DNA of 64,000 bases from CBDDFN01 sp965227065 (lineage in GTDB: Bacteria > Pseudomonadota > Alphaproteobacteria > SPJN01): assembly GCA_965227065.1 (NCBI GenBank), contig CBDDFN010000009.1:248001-312000 (forward strand), in the 5' to 3' direction. Positions 1 through 9,089 of this stretch are shown piece after piece (position 1 is the first letter of the stretch; every line of letters begins with the position of its first letter). Made by a program: the position numbers and the translations under genes. The notes under the pieces are model-generated. The model made no database searches and was not told where the DNA came from. It saw nothing but the letters and a program-made list of their open reading frames with translations.

Positions 1-1
1 G

Positions 2-964
2 CCCATCATCAACTGGCTCAAAGCTCAGCAGGGCAAGGGCCAGCCGATCCGCGAAGTGGGCCCCGAACGGCATCTGATTGAAAAGCAAGGCACCCCCACC
101 ATGGGCGGCTTTTTGATCCTGCTGGCTTTGTCGGTCGCTACCCTGCTGTGGGCCGATCTGACCAATCCCTATATCTGGGTTGTGCTGCTCGTTACGCTTG
201 GTTTCGGCGCGATCGGCTTTGCCGATGATTATTTGAAAGTCACCAAACAGACCTCTGACGGCATTCATGGCCGGATCAAATTGTTGCTCGAATTCACGGT
301 TTCGGGCGTTGCGGTGCTGTATCTGATGCATTTGGGCGGCGAAGCCGAGGGCAGCTCGCTTGCGGTTCCGCTGTTTAAGGATCTGTTTGTCAATCTGGGC
401 TGGTTCTTCCTGCCCTTTGGCATGTTCATCATTGTCGGCGCCTCAAACGCGGTGAACCTGACCGACGGTCTTGACGGGCTGGCGATTGTGCCGGTGATGA
501 TTGCGGCGGCGAGCTTTGGGTTTATTTCTTATCTCGTCGGCAATGCAGTCTTTTCCGAGTATCTGCAAATTCCGTTTGTGGCGGGAACCGGTGAACTGGC
601 CGTGTTCTGCGGCGCGTTGCTCGGCGCGGGGCTCGGCTTTTTGTGGTTCAACGCCCCGCCGGCCATGGTTTTCATGGGGGATACCGGATCGCTGGCATTG
701 GGCGGGGCGCTTGGTGTGATCTCGGTCGCCACCAAACATGAGATTGTGCTGGGCATCATTGGCGGCTTGTTCGTGCTTGAAACCGTCTCGGTCATTGTGC
801 AGGTCGCGAGCTTCAAGCTGACCGGCAAGCGTGTATTCCGCATGGCGCCGCTTCATCACCATTACGAAAAGAAAGGCTGGGCCGAACCCACCATCGTGAT
901 CCGTTTCTGGATCATTGCGGTTGTGCTCGCGTTGATCGGCCTTTCGACACTAAAACTGAGGTAG
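2..964 (+). CDS. mraY: Phospho-N-acetylmuramoyl-pentapeptide-transferase, 5' truncated
   Basis: Transfers phospho-MurNAc-pentapeptide from UDP to undecaprenyl phosphate, giving lipid I at the cytoplasmic membrane. The reading frame is open from base 2, so the start and roughly the first 40 residues lie outside the window; an internal GTG at 56 is not the start. Seen: the cytoplasmic loop with WLKAQQGKGQPIRE and GTPTMGG, the NLTDGLDGLAI Asp motif, and HHHYEKKGW near the C-terminus, all hallmarks of the family, with many hydrophobic segments. It is followed after 6 bp by murD, in the usual dcw order. Confidence 0.97.
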   Translation, partial: PIINWLKAQQGKGQPIREVGPERHLIEKQGTPTMGGFLILLALSVATLLWADLTNPYIWVVLLVTLGFGAIGFADDYLKVTKQTSDGIHGRIKLLLEFTVSGVAVLYLMHLGGEAEGSSLAVPLFKDLFVNLGWFFLPFGMFIIVGASNAVNLTDGLDGLAIVPVMIAAASFGFISYLVGNAVFSEYLQIPFVAGTGELAVFCGALLGAGLGFLWFNAPPAMVFMGDTGSLALGGALGVISVATKHEIVLGIIGGLFVLETVSVIVQVASFKLTGKRVFRMAPLHHHYEKKGWAEPTIVIRFWIIAVVLALIGLSTLKLR

Positions 965-970
965 GGGCTC

Positions 971-2371
971 TTGATCCCGGTGGATGCGTATCGTGGACAT
1001 CATGTAGGCGTGTACGGCCTGGGCCGGACCGGCCTTGCGACGGCGCGCGCGCTCACCGCGGGCGGGGCGCTGGTCCATGTCTGGGACGATGGCGAGCCCG
1101 CGCGCACGGCTGCGCAGGACGAAGGGTTGAACGTCAGCAACTTTGCCGATGGGTCCTTGTTCGGCTATGCCGCGCTAGTGTTGTCGCCTGGCGTGCCGCT
1201 GACCCATCCCGAACCCCATGCCATTGTGAAATCGGCTCGTGAGCAGGGCTGCCCCGTCATTGGAGATATGGAGCTGTTCGCGCTCGCCAACCGCTACAAG
1301 GTGGGCGAGAATACCAAGCCCGTCATTGCGATTACTGGCACGAACGGCAAATCGACCACCACCGCTTTGCTTGGCCACATTCTTGGAGGCGCGGGACGCG
1401 CACCCCAGATCGGCGGCAATATCGGCCGTGCGGTTCTTGATCTTGCGGCCCCCGACGAAGCAGGCGCCTATGTGCTGGAATTGAGTTCCTATCAGATCGA
1501 TCTGTGCCACACTTTTGATGCCGACATCGCCGTCCTGCTCAATATTGCGCCCGATCACCTCGACCGGCATGGCGGGATGGATGGCTATGTCACCGCCAAG
1601 CGCCGGCTGTTTGACATGCAAAAGGCCGGCCATACGGCGATTGTCAGTGTGGATGACCCGCATGCTGCCAGCATCTGCGCCCAACTCGCCGGACAGGCTG
1701 ACCGCTCCGTGATCCCCATCTCCATTGAAGGGCCGCTGGGGAAAGGCGTGTTTGTCGAAAACGGCACTCTGATGGATGCGCTGTCGGGCGCGGCTGAAGC
1801 GGTGCTTGATCTCGCCACGCTGGCGCGTTTGCCGGGCCGCCACAACGGGCAGAATGTTGCGGCTGCCTATGCGGCCGCCCGCAGCCTGGGCGTGGCGCGC
1901 AACGATATTGTTGCGGGTCTTCAAAGCTTTCCCGGATTGCCCCATCGGCTGGAACTGGTAGCGGAAAAAGACGGTGTCCGCTTCGTCAATGATTCCAAAG
2001 CCACCAATGCTGATGCGACCCAGCATGCGCTTAAGGCCTTTGACCGGATTTACTGGATTGCCGGCGGGCGCGCCAAAACCGATGGCGTAGCCGCATTGAC
2101 GGATTTGCTGGAGCCTGTGCAGCGGGGCTATTTCTTTGGGGAATGCGCGGCCCGCTTTGCCGATGAGGTGAGCGAGAAAATCGAGACCCGGCAGTTCCGC
2201 ACACTCGGCGATGCGATGACGCAAGCCGCGCAGGATGCCCGCCGTGATGGCGGCGGCACGGTTTTGCTGTCGCCCGCTGCGGCAAGCTTTGACCAATTCA
2301 AGGATTTTGAGGCGCGCGGCGATGCCTTCAAGGCCGCTGTTCATTCCTGGCTTGAAGGAGATGCGGCATGA
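971..2371 (+). CDS. murD: UDP-N-acetylmuramoyl-L-alanine--D-glutamate ligase
   Basis: Cytoplasmic Mur ligase that adds D-Glu to UDP-MurNAc-L-Ala using ATP. It is 466 residues from a TTG start, close to the family length. The N-terminal nucleotide-binding part carries GLGRTGLATA (about residue 16), the central ATPase domain has the P-loop GTNGKSTTTALL (about residue 123), followed by ELSSYQID and the DHLDRHGG motif, and the C-terminal domain has NDSKATNADAT. The TTG start is the first in-frame start after mraY and keeps the N-terminal beta strand. The stop overlaps the ftsW start (ATGA), which suggests translational coupling. Confidence 0.97.
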   Translation: MIPVDAYRGHHVGVYGLGRTGLATARALTAGGALVHVWDDGEPARTAAQDEGLNVSNFADGSLFGYAALVLSPGVPLTHPEPHAIVKSAREQGCPVIGDMELFALANRYKVGENTKPVIAITGTNGKSTTTALLGHILGGAGRAPQIGGNIGRAVLDLAAPDEAGAYVLELSSYQIDLCHTFDADIAVLLNIAPDHLDRHGGMDGYVTAKRRLFDMQKAGHTAIVSVDDPHAASICAQLAGQADRSVIPISIEGPLGKGVFVENGTLMDALSGAAEAVLDLATLARLPGRHNGQNVAAAYAAARSLGVARNDIVAGLQSFPGLPHRLELVAEKDGVRFVNDSKATNADATQHALKAFDRIYWIAGGRAKTDGVAALTDLLEPVQRGYFFGECAARFADEVSEKIETRQFRTLGDAMTQAAQDARRDGGGTVLLSPAAASFDQFKDFEARGDAFKAAVHSWLEGDAA

Positions 2372-3525
2372 GACGGTTTGCGCGCACCGACACAAGCCGG
2401 ATGGCGGAATGGTGGTGGACGGTTGATCGCTGGTTGCTCTCCATGCTGTTGGTGCTGATCGGCATTGGCCTTGTGATGATCTTTGCCGCTGGTCCGGCGG
2501 CGGCGGGCCGGATGAATATTTCCAACAGCTGGCACTTTGTGATCCGCCAATTGGTGTTTCTGGGTCCCGCGCTTGTCTTGCTTCTGGGGGCGTCACTGCT
2601 TGATGTCAAACAGGTCAAGCGGGCTGCGCTGTTGGCCTATGGCGGGGCGCTTGTCATGGTGCTGCTGACCTATGTCTTCTCACCCGAAGTCAATGGCGCG
2701 CGCCGCTGGATTTATCTTGCAGGTTTTTCGCTGCAGCCTTCTGAATTCATCAAGCCTGCCTTTGCGATTGTCGCGGCGAGCCTGATCGCGCAAGGCAAGC
2801 GCGACCCCTCAATGCCCGGCCACTGGATTGCGCTGGGACTGTTCGTGATGACGGCGGCACTTGTGCTGGGGCAAAAGGATTTCGGTCAGACTGCTTTGTT
2901 GTCGCTGGTGTTCGGCGCGCAACTTTTCATCGCGGGTTTGCCGATCATTGTGGCGCTTGGTCTGGGGCTGGCCGGGATTGGCGGCATCGTGCTCGCCTAT
3001 CTGTTCCTGCCTCATGTGACGAGCCGGTTTGACCGCTTTTTGAACCCGGCCACCGGCGATACTTATCAGGTTGACCGCGCCCAGGATGCGTTTGCCGCCG
3101 GCGGTCTTTTGGGGCGCGGGCCCGGCGAAGGCGTGGTGAAAAGCCAGATTCCGGACGCGCACACCGACTATATATTTGCCGTCGCAGGGGAAGAGTTCGG
3201 CGCCTTGATCTGCCTTGTGGTCATTGGCATTTATGCGGTGATCGTGTTGCGCGGCCTGCATCGGGCCTTTGCTGATTCAGACCATTTCGTGCAGCTCGCC
3301 GCCAGTGGGCTGATCATCCAGTTCGGTCTGCAAGCCATCATCAATATGGCGGTCAATCTTGATCTTGCACCGTCGAAAGGCATGACGCTGCCCTTTATTT
3401 CCTATGGCGGCAGCTCGCTTCTGGCGCTCGCTTTCTCCATGGGGCTCATGCTCGCCCTGACTCGCGAACGGGTGCCGGGGCTTCATTCATCGCATGGACT
3501 TTTGGGACGGAGGGCCACGGTATGA
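2368..3525 (+). CDS. ftsW: Cell-division lipid II polymerase FtsW (SEDS family)
   Basis: Integral membrane SEDS glycosyltransferase of the divisome, which polymerises septal peptidoglycan from lipid II with its partner FtsI. It has 385 residues and about ten hydrophobic segments. Seen: NGARRWIYLAGFSLQPSEF, the family motif after the third or fourth helix, the long periplasmic loop with DTYQVDRAQDAF, and the C-terminal PFISYGGSS motif. It overlaps murD and murC by 4 bp each. In most proteobacterial clusters murG follows ftsW; here murC follows directly. Confidence 0.96.
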   Translation: MRRFARTDTSRMAEWWWTVDRWLLSMLLVLIGIGLVMIFAAGPAAAGRMNISNSWHFVIRQLVFLGPALVLLLGASLLDVKQVKRAALLAYGGALVMVLLTYVFSPEVNGARRWIYLAGFSLQPSEFIKPAFAIVAASLIAQGKRDPSMPGHWIALGLFVMTAALVLGQKDFGQTALLSLVFGAQLFIAGLPIIVALGLGLAGIGGIVLAYLFLPHVTSRFDRFLNPATGDTYQVDRAQDAFAAGGLLGRGPGEGVVKSQIPDAHTDYIFAVAGEEFGALICLVVIGIYAVIVLRGLHRAFADSDHFVQLAASGLIIQFGLQAIINMAVNLDLAPSKGMTLPFISYGGSSLLALAFSMGLMLALTRERVPGLHSSHGLLGRRATV

Positions 3526-4937
3526 GCCAGCTTCCCCGCGATCTTGGGCCGCTGCATTTTGTTGGCATTGGCGGCATTGGCATGTCGGGCATTGCCGAGG
3601 TTCTGATCAATCTGGGCTATAAGGTCCAGGGATCGGACATGAGCGACAATGCCAATGTCGAACGCCTCAAGGGTTTGGGCGCCACCATTCATATCGGTCA
3701 CGCCGCCGACAATGTTGGCGATGCCGAGGTCATGGTGATTTCATCGGCCGTCAAGGACAGCAATGTCGAGGTCATGGCGGCTCGCGAACGCAAAATCCCC
3801 GTCGTGCGCCGGGCCGAAATGCTCGCTGAACTGATGCGGCTGAAATGGTCGGTTGCGGTGGGCGGTACCCATGGCAAGACAACCACCACAAGCCTGGTGT
3901 CGGCCATTCTGGACATGGCGGGGTTTGACCCCACCGTGATCAATGGCGGCATCATCAATGCCTATGGCACCAATGCGCGATTGGGCGCCGGGGACTGGAT
4001 GGTGGTTGAGGCCGATGAAAGTGATGGCACCTTCACCAAGCTGCCGCACACCGCAGCAGTCGTCACCAATATCGATCCTGAGCATATGGACCATTACGGG
4101 TCTTACGATGCGCTCAAAACCGCGTTCCGCACCTTCATTGAAATGGTGCCGTTTTATGGCTTTGCGGTGCTGTGCATCGATGACAGCGATGTACAAAAAA
4201 TGATGGGCGAAGTGCGTGACCGCCGCGTCATCTCTTACGGTTTTTCAGGTCAAGCTGAAGTGCGCGGTGAAGATTTGCAGTTTGAAAATGGCGTGGCCCG
4301 GTTCACCGTCACCCGGCGTGATCCGCGCACCGGCGATGAAACACGGCTTGAAAATATCAGCCTGCCAATGCCTGGTGAGCACAATGTATCAAACGCGCTG
4401 GCCGCTATTGCGGTTGGACTTGAGCTTGGCATCGGGGCTGAGTCCATCCGCGCGGCACTCGCCCGCTTTGGCGGGGTCAAGCGGCGCTTTACCCGCGCCG
4501 GTGATGTCAACGGCGTGGCGATCATTGATGATTACGGTCACCATCCGGTTGAAATCGAGGCCGTGCTTAAAGCCGCGCGCAAGGCTTTCTCAGGCAAGAT
4601 TTATGCGGTGATGCAGCCGCATCGCTTCACCCGGCTTCAGTCGCTGTTTGAAGATTTCTGCACCTGTTTCAATCAGGCCGACACCGCAATTATCACGCCG
4701 GTTTATGCGGCGGGTGAAGATCCGATCAAGGGCGCAGACCAGCCTGATCTGGTTGAGGGGCTCAAGGCGCGCGGGCATCGCGATGTCATTGAACTGGAGG
4801 GTGAAGACGCGCTTGCCCCCTTGCTGGCCAGCCGACTGGAACCCGGCGATGCCGTCATCTGTCTCGGCGCAGGTTCAATCACCCAATGGGCGCACCGTCT
4901 TCCCGCCGCGCTGGAAAAACAGATGGGGGCAGGCTGA
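3522..4937 (+). CDS. murC: UDP-N-acetylmuramate--L-alanine ligase
   Basis: Cytoplasmic Mur ligase that starts the stem peptide by adding L-Ala to UDP-MurNAc. It has 471 residues. Seen: the N-terminal UDP-binding motif HFVGIGGIGMSGIAEVL, the P-loop GGTHGKTTTTSLV (about residue 114), EADESDGTF, NIDPEHMDHYG and the C-terminal DDYGHHPVEI, all diagnostic. The start overlaps the ftsW stop, and the stop overlaps the murB start (TGATG), so the three genes look translationally coupled. Confidence 0.97.
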   Translation: MSQLPRDLGPLHFVGIGGIGMSGIAEVLINLGYKVQGSDMSDNANVERLKGLGATIHIGHAADNVGDAEVMVISSAVKDSNVEVMAARERKIPVVRRAEMLAELMRLKWSVAVGGTHGKTTTTSLVSAILDMAGFDPTVINGGIINAYGTNARLGAGDWMVVEADESDGTFTKLPHTAAVVTNIDPEHMDHYGSYDALKTAFRTFIEMVPFYGFAVLCIDDSDVQKMMGEVRDRRVISYGFSGQAEVRGEDLQFENGVARFTVTRRDPRTGDETRLENISLPMPGEHNVSNALAAIAVGLELGIGAESIRAALARFGGVKRRFTRAGDVNGVAIIDDYGHHPVEIEAVLKAARKAFSGKIYAVMQPHRFTRLQSLFEDFCTCFNQADTAIITPVYAAGEDPIKGADQPDLVEGLKARGHRDVIELEGEDALAPLLASRLEPGDAVICLGAGSITQWAHRLPAALEKQMGAG

Positions 4938-5902
4938 TGCTGAAAGAACCCGAAAGCCATCTGCTTGACCAACTGCCCGAAGTGCGCGGCACGTTGCAGG
5001 CCCATGTTGCGCTCGCACCCTACACCTGGTTCCGTGTGGGCGGACCGGCCGAAGTTTTGTTCCGGCCTGCCGACGCCCATGATCTGGCCGCCTTCTTGGC
5101 TGCGATCAAAGACAAAAACATTCCGCTTACCGTGCTGGGCGTGGGCTCGAACTCCCTGGTCCGGGATGGCGGCATTGAGGGTGTCGTTATTCGGCTGGGC
5201 CGCGCCTTTGGCGAAATCGAGGTCGATGCCGAAAACGCCCAGATTCATGTCGGCGCAGCTGTGCTTGATGCGCAGGCCGCCGAGCAGGCCGCACGACACG
5301 GTGTTGCCGGACTTGAGTTTCTGCGCGGCATTCCCGGCACGATTGGCGGGGCGCTGACCATGAATGCGGGCGCTTACGGGGCGGAATTGAAAGATGTGCT
5401 GATCGGCGCTGAAGCGGTCACCCTCAAGGGCGATCTGGTGCGCTTCACACCTGAAGAGCTGTCTATGAGCTACCGGAAAAGCGCGCCGCCTGAGCCCGTC
5501 ATCTTTACGACCGCCACCTTGCAGGGTTTTGCCGATCAACCAGACGCTGTCCAGGCCCGTATGGCCGATATTATGGCCGCGCGCGAAGACAGCCAGCCGG
5601 TGCGTGAAAGAACAGGCGGTTCGACCTTCAAGAACCCCGACTTCATTGAGTCAGATGGTCGCAAAGCCTGGCAATTGATTGATGAAGCGGGCTGCCGTGG
5701 ATTGCGAATCGGCGGCGCTATGGTGTCCACTCAACATTGCAACTTTTTAATCAATACGGGGACTGCAACGGCCGACGATCTCGAGCAACTGGGAGAGGAA
5801 GTGCGCCGCCGCGTGAGCGAGAAGACGGGAGTGACCCTGAATTGGGAAATCCGCCGGCTCGGTCACAAGAGTCCCCGCCAAGCGCGGGAGGCCGGCCGGT
5901 GA
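4937..5902 (+). CDS. murB: UDP-N-acetylenolpyruvoylglucosamine reductase
   Basis: FAD-dependent reductase making UDP-MurNAc from enolpyruvyl-UDP-GlcNAc with NADPH. It has 321 residues from the ATG that overlaps the murC stop by 1 bp; a longer frame begins upstream inside murC but is not needed. Seen: the FAD-binding motifs TWFRVGGPAEVLFRP and GVGSNSLVRDGG, then GIPGTIGGALTMNAGAYG, the substrate-loop YRKS, RTGGSTFKNP, and the C-terminal INTGTATADDL. It belongs to the compact type without the extra loop seen in E. coli MurB. Its stop overlaps the ddl GTG start (GTGA). Confidence 0.96.
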   Translation: MLKEPESHLLDQLPEVRGTLQAHVALAPYTWFRVGGPAEVLFRPADAHDLAAFLAAIKDKNIPLTVLGVGSNSLVRDGGIEGVVIRLGRAFGEIEVDAENAQIHVGAAVLDAQAAEQAARHGVAGLEFLRGIPGTIGGALTMNAGAYGAELKDVLIGAEAVTLKGDLVRFTPEELSMSYRKSAPPEPVIFTTATLQGFADQPDAVQARMADIMAAREDSQPVRERTGGSTFKNPDFIESDGRKAWQLIDEAGCRGLRIGGAMVSTQHCNFLINTGTATADDLEQLGEEVRRRVSEKTGVTLNWEIRRLGHKSPRQAREAGR

Positions 5903-6837
5903 CGGTTGCAGCCAAACATATCGCCGTTCTGATGGGCGGCCTGTCGGCGGAACGGGAGGTTTCTCTCGTTTCTGGCCGCGCTTGTGCTGATGCGCTGGAA
6001 CGGTTGGGTCACAAAGTCGAACGGCTCGATGCCGGGCGTGATCTGGCTCAGATGCTTGCCTCTGAAAAGTATGATCTTGCCTTTAATGCGCTGCATGGCC
6101 AGTGGGGCGAGGACGGCACCGTTCAAGGCGTGCTTGAAACGCTTGAGCTGCCTTACACCCATTCAGGTGTGCTGGCGTCTGCTTTGGCTATGGACAAGGC
6201 GCGCGCGCGGATGATTTTCGCTCAGTGCGGCTTGCCGATTGCCAAGGGTCAGATGGCCAGCCGGGCTGATGTGATTGCAGGCCGGGTGATGGAGCCGCCC
6301 TTTGTGGTCAAACCCAATGCCGAGGGGTCTTCTGTCGGTGTGCTGATCGTGCGGCCCGGCGACAATGGCGCCCTGGCCGAGCTTGAATCTGACGCCTGGG
6401 CGTTTGGCGATGAGGTGTTGATCGAGCAGTTTGTGCCGGGACGCGAATTGTCGGTCGCCGTGCTTGATGGCCGCCCGCTGGGTGTAGTGGAAATCATTCC
6501 CAACACCGACTGGTATGATTTCGAGGCAAAATATTCCGACGGCGGCTCGACCCATGAAATTCCCGCCAAGGTTCCCGCAGAGATTTATGAACACGCGATG
6601 CAGATCGCAGCCCGCGCCCATCTGGTGCTGGGTTGCCGGGGCGTCAGCCGCGCCGATATCCGCTTTGACGAAAAAGGTGAACTGTCTGGCGGCAAGCCGG
6701 GGCTTTACCTTCTTGAGGTCAACACCCAGCCGGGCATGACGCCCACCTCGCTGGTGCCTGAAGTGGCGGCGCACGCCGGTCAAAGCTTTGATGATCTGAT
6801 TGCCTGGATGGTGGAGGACGCATCATGCGCCAGGTAA
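5899..6837 (+). CDS. ddl: D-alanine--D-alanine ligase
   Basis: ATP-grasp enzyme that makes the D-Ala-D-Ala dipeptide for the peptidoglycan stem. It has 312 residues from a GTG that overlaps the murB stop; the family N-terminus KHIAVLMGGLSAEREVSL follows at once, so longer versions are unlikely. Seen: HGQWGEDGTVQGVLE, the ATP-grasp KPNAEGSSVGV loop and the metal/substrate motif EVNTQPGMTPTSLVPE. Its 3' end overlaps ftsQ by 13 bp. The position between murB and ftsQ is standard for ddlB. Confidence 0.96.
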   Translation: MTVAAKHIAVLMGGLSAEREVSLVSGRACADALERLGHKVERLDAGRDLAQMLASEKYDLAFNALHGQWGEDGTVQGVLETLELPYTHSGVLASALAMDKARARMIFAQCGLPIAKGQMASRADVIAGRVMEPPFVVKPNAEGSSVGVLIVRPGDNGALAELESDAWAFGDEVLIEQFVPGRELSVAVLDGRPLGVVEIIPNTDWYDFEAKYSDGGSTHEIPAKVPAEIYEHAMQIAARAHLVLGCRGVSRADIRFDEKGELSGGKPGLYLLEVNTQPGMTPTSLVPEVAAHAGQSFDDLIAWMVEDASCAR

Positions 6838-7745
6838 ACAAAAAAACCCGCAATCCTGCAGGCCGCGCCACACGCGGCGTCGCAACACCGGGTGCCCGCA
6901 AGCATAAGGGCGTCCAAGGCCCCGGACCGCTCGACCGGTTGGAACGCTTTTTTATGCGCCACAAAAGCCTGCGCCGCGCGCTCGGCCTTGCGGTTGTCGG
7001 CTCCATTTTGGGGGCGGGCGCCGTTTATGCTGAAAAGTCGGGCCTGGCCAGCAGCGCAGGCCAAGCGGTTTCCAAACAAGCCGAGAGCCTGTCGCGGACG
7101 ATGGGCTTTGTCGTCTCCGATGTCACTGTGACGGGACGCGACCGCACACAGAAAGACCGGCTCTTGTCGGTTCTGGGAACCGCGCGGGGCGATGCGATCC
7201 TGTGGTTTGATCCTGAACAGGCGCGGATTGCATTGGAAGCGCTGCCCTGGGTCAGCCATGCGCGTGTCTCACGCTTGTTGCCGGGCCGCATCCATATCGA
7301 ACTGGCCGAGCGCAAGCCTTACGCCATCTGGCAACATAAGGGCGAGCTTGCCCTGATTGACCGCACCGGCACCATCATCACCGGTGCCTCCCTCAAAGAG
7401 TTTCGCGAATTGCCCATCGTTGTGGGGGAAGAGGCACACACAATTGCCCACGAAATTGTTGATCTGGTTTCAGCAGAACCGCTGATTGGCCCCCGTGTGG
7501 ATGCGGTGGTGCGGGTTGGCGGGCGGCGTTGGACGCTCAAGCTCGACAATGGCATTGAAGTCGCGCTGCCCGAAGCCGATGCCAAGACCGCGCTTGATTA
7601 TCTGAGCAATCTCGAACGCGATCACCGCATTCTCGACCGCGATATTCTCGCCATTGATTTGCGCCTGCCTGACCGGATGGTTGTCCGCACCCAGGATCAG
7701 GGCGCGGGCTTCCGCCTCAATTCGGCGCGCGGGGAGGACCTCTAG
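6825..7745 (+). CDS. ftsQ: Cell-division protein FtsQ
   Basis: Bitopic inner-membrane divisome protein linking early and late division proteins through FtsB/FtsL. It has 306 residues. The start lies inside ddl and is preceded by GGAGGACG. Seen: a basic cytoplasmic N-terminus of about 50 residues, one membrane helix (about residues 48-66), then a POTRA domain beginning near FVVSDVTVTGRDRT with LPWVSHARVSRLLPGRI, and a beta domain with ERKPYAIWQ and IDRTGTII. It ends 1 bp before the ftsA start. Confidence 0.94.
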   Translation: MRQVNKKTRNPAGRATRGVATPGARKHKGVQGPGPLDRLERFFMRHKSLRRALGLAVVGSILGAGAVYAEKSGLASSAGQAVSKQAESLSRTMGFVVSDVTVTGRDRTQKDRLLSVLGTARGDAILWFDPEQARIALEALPWVSHARVSRLLPGRIHIELAERKPYAIWQHKGELALIDRTGTIITGASLKEFRELPIVVGEEAHTIAHEIVDLVSAEPLIGPRVDAVVRVGGRRWTLKLDNGIEVALPEADAKTALDYLSNLERDHRILDRDILAIDLRLPDRMVVRTQDQGAGFRLNSARGEDL

Positions 7746-9047
7746 ATGGCGCGTCTGAACTCTCACCAAGCCAGCCGTCTGCATCTGTCCCGCGGCGCTC
7801 CGGTCGCGGCCCTCGATATCGGTTCGAGCAAGGTGGCCTGCTTTATCGGACGGTTGGCGAGTGACGAGCCCGGCGCATCGACACCGTCGATCCGGGTGGA
7901 TGGTATTGGCCTGCAAATGTGTCAGGGCTTGCGCTCGGGCACTGTGGTTGATGTCCCCGCGGCGGCGGCTGCGATCCGCGCGGCAGTTGAGGCGGCTGAA
8001 CGCATGGCCGAAACCACCATTGATGATGCCTTTGTCAATGTCAGTTGTGGCGGCATGCGCAGCCATTCCGTGTCCGTCGAGGTCTCCGTCGCCGGTCATG
8101 ACATCACCGACTATGATCTCGCGCGCGTCTTGCGGGCGGCACAGGATGCCGCCGAACCCGATGAGCGCGAAATCATCCATTCCATCCCGACAGGCTATTC
8201 GATTGACGGGCAGGCGGGCGTGCGCGATCCGCGCGGCATGTTCGGCGACCGGCTCGGCGTGTCGCTCCATATCGTCACCGCACAGCCTGGACCGTTGCGC
8301 AATCTGATCTCGGCGGTTCATCAGGCGCGGCTTGGTGTTTCGGGACTGGTTGCGTCGGCTTATGCGAGCGGATTGGGTGTCCTGTCCGAAGACGAGATGG
8401 ATCTGGGGGCAACCCTGATTGATCTGGGGGCAGGGACGACGACCATTGCGGTCTTCTATGAAGGCTCGCTCCTGTTTACCGATATGGTACCGCTGGGCGG
8501 GGGTCATGTGACGTCTGATCTGGCCTATGGGCTGCAAACCTCGCTCGCCACCGCTGAAAAGATCAAGGCGCGCTATGCCAGCGCGGTTCCAGGCGTCGAT
8601 GATTTTCGCCGGGTGATCGACTATCCCGCGATCGGCGAAGATCAGGATGGCGCAACCAATCAGGTGGCCGCCTCCATGTTGCCGGGCTTTGTTGGCCCGC
8701 GCGTCGAAGAGATTTTTGAGCTTGTGCAAAAGCGCCTTAAAGCGGCGGGCCTCAACCGGCTGGCGGGCCGCACGCTGGTGCTGACCGGCGGGGCAAGCCA
8801 GTTGCAAGGCATTGCACAGATGGCGGAGCGCATTCTGGACAAGAAGGTCCGGCTGGCCCAGGGCCCCACACGCTTTGTCGGGCTGGCCGATGTCACCAAT
8901 GGACCGGCTTACGCGACGACATCGGGCCTTCTGGCCTATGCGCTCCGGGGTCCGTTGGAAGCGGTTGAACGGGAAATGGTGGCTGAATCGGCTCCCTCTG
9001 CGAGCGCGATGGGCCGTCTGGGACGATGGCTGCGTCAGGCCTTTTAA
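7746..9047 (+). CDS. ftsA: Cell-division actin homologue FtsA
   Basis: Actin-like ATPase that tethers FtsZ filaments to the membrane and recruits later divisome proteins. It has 433 residues. Seen: phosphate-1 motif AALDIGSSKVACFIG (about residue 23), phosphate-2 LIDLGAGTTTIAVF, an adenosine motif LTGGASQLQGI, and an amphipathic C-terminal helix MGRLGRWLRQAF that fits the membrane-targeting sequence. It follows ftsQ directly and is separated from ftsZ by 42 bp holding a purine-rich ribosome binding site. Confidence 0.97.
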   Translation: MARLNSHQASRLHLSRGAPVAALDIGSSKVACFIGRLASDEPGASTPSIRVDGIGLQMCQGLRSGTVVDVPAAAAAIRAAVEAAERMAETTIDDAFVNVSCGGMRSHSVSVEVSVAGHDITDYDLARVLRAAQDAAEPDEREIIHSIPTGYSIDGQAGVRDPRGMFGDRLGVSLHIVTAQPGPLRNLISAVHQARLGVSGLVASAYASGLGVLSEDEMDLGATLIDLGAGTTTIAVFYEGSLLFTDMVPLGGGHVTSDLAYGLQTSLATAEKIKARYASAVPGVDDFRRVIDYPAIGEDQDGATNQVAASMLPGFVGPRVEEIFELVQKRLKAAGLNRLAGRTLVLTGGASQLQGIAQMAERILDKKVRLAQGPTRFVGLADVTNGPAYATTSGLLAYALRGPLEAVEREMVAESAPSASAMGRLGRWLRQAF

Positions 9048-9089
9048 AAACACTGGCGCGATTGAGAGAGAGAAGGAAGGAGAGCCAAA

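Noticed and set aside
1175..2596. 473-codon reverse frame over murD and ftsW
   Set aside because: Antisense shadow of conserved genes, low-complexity composition, no motif.
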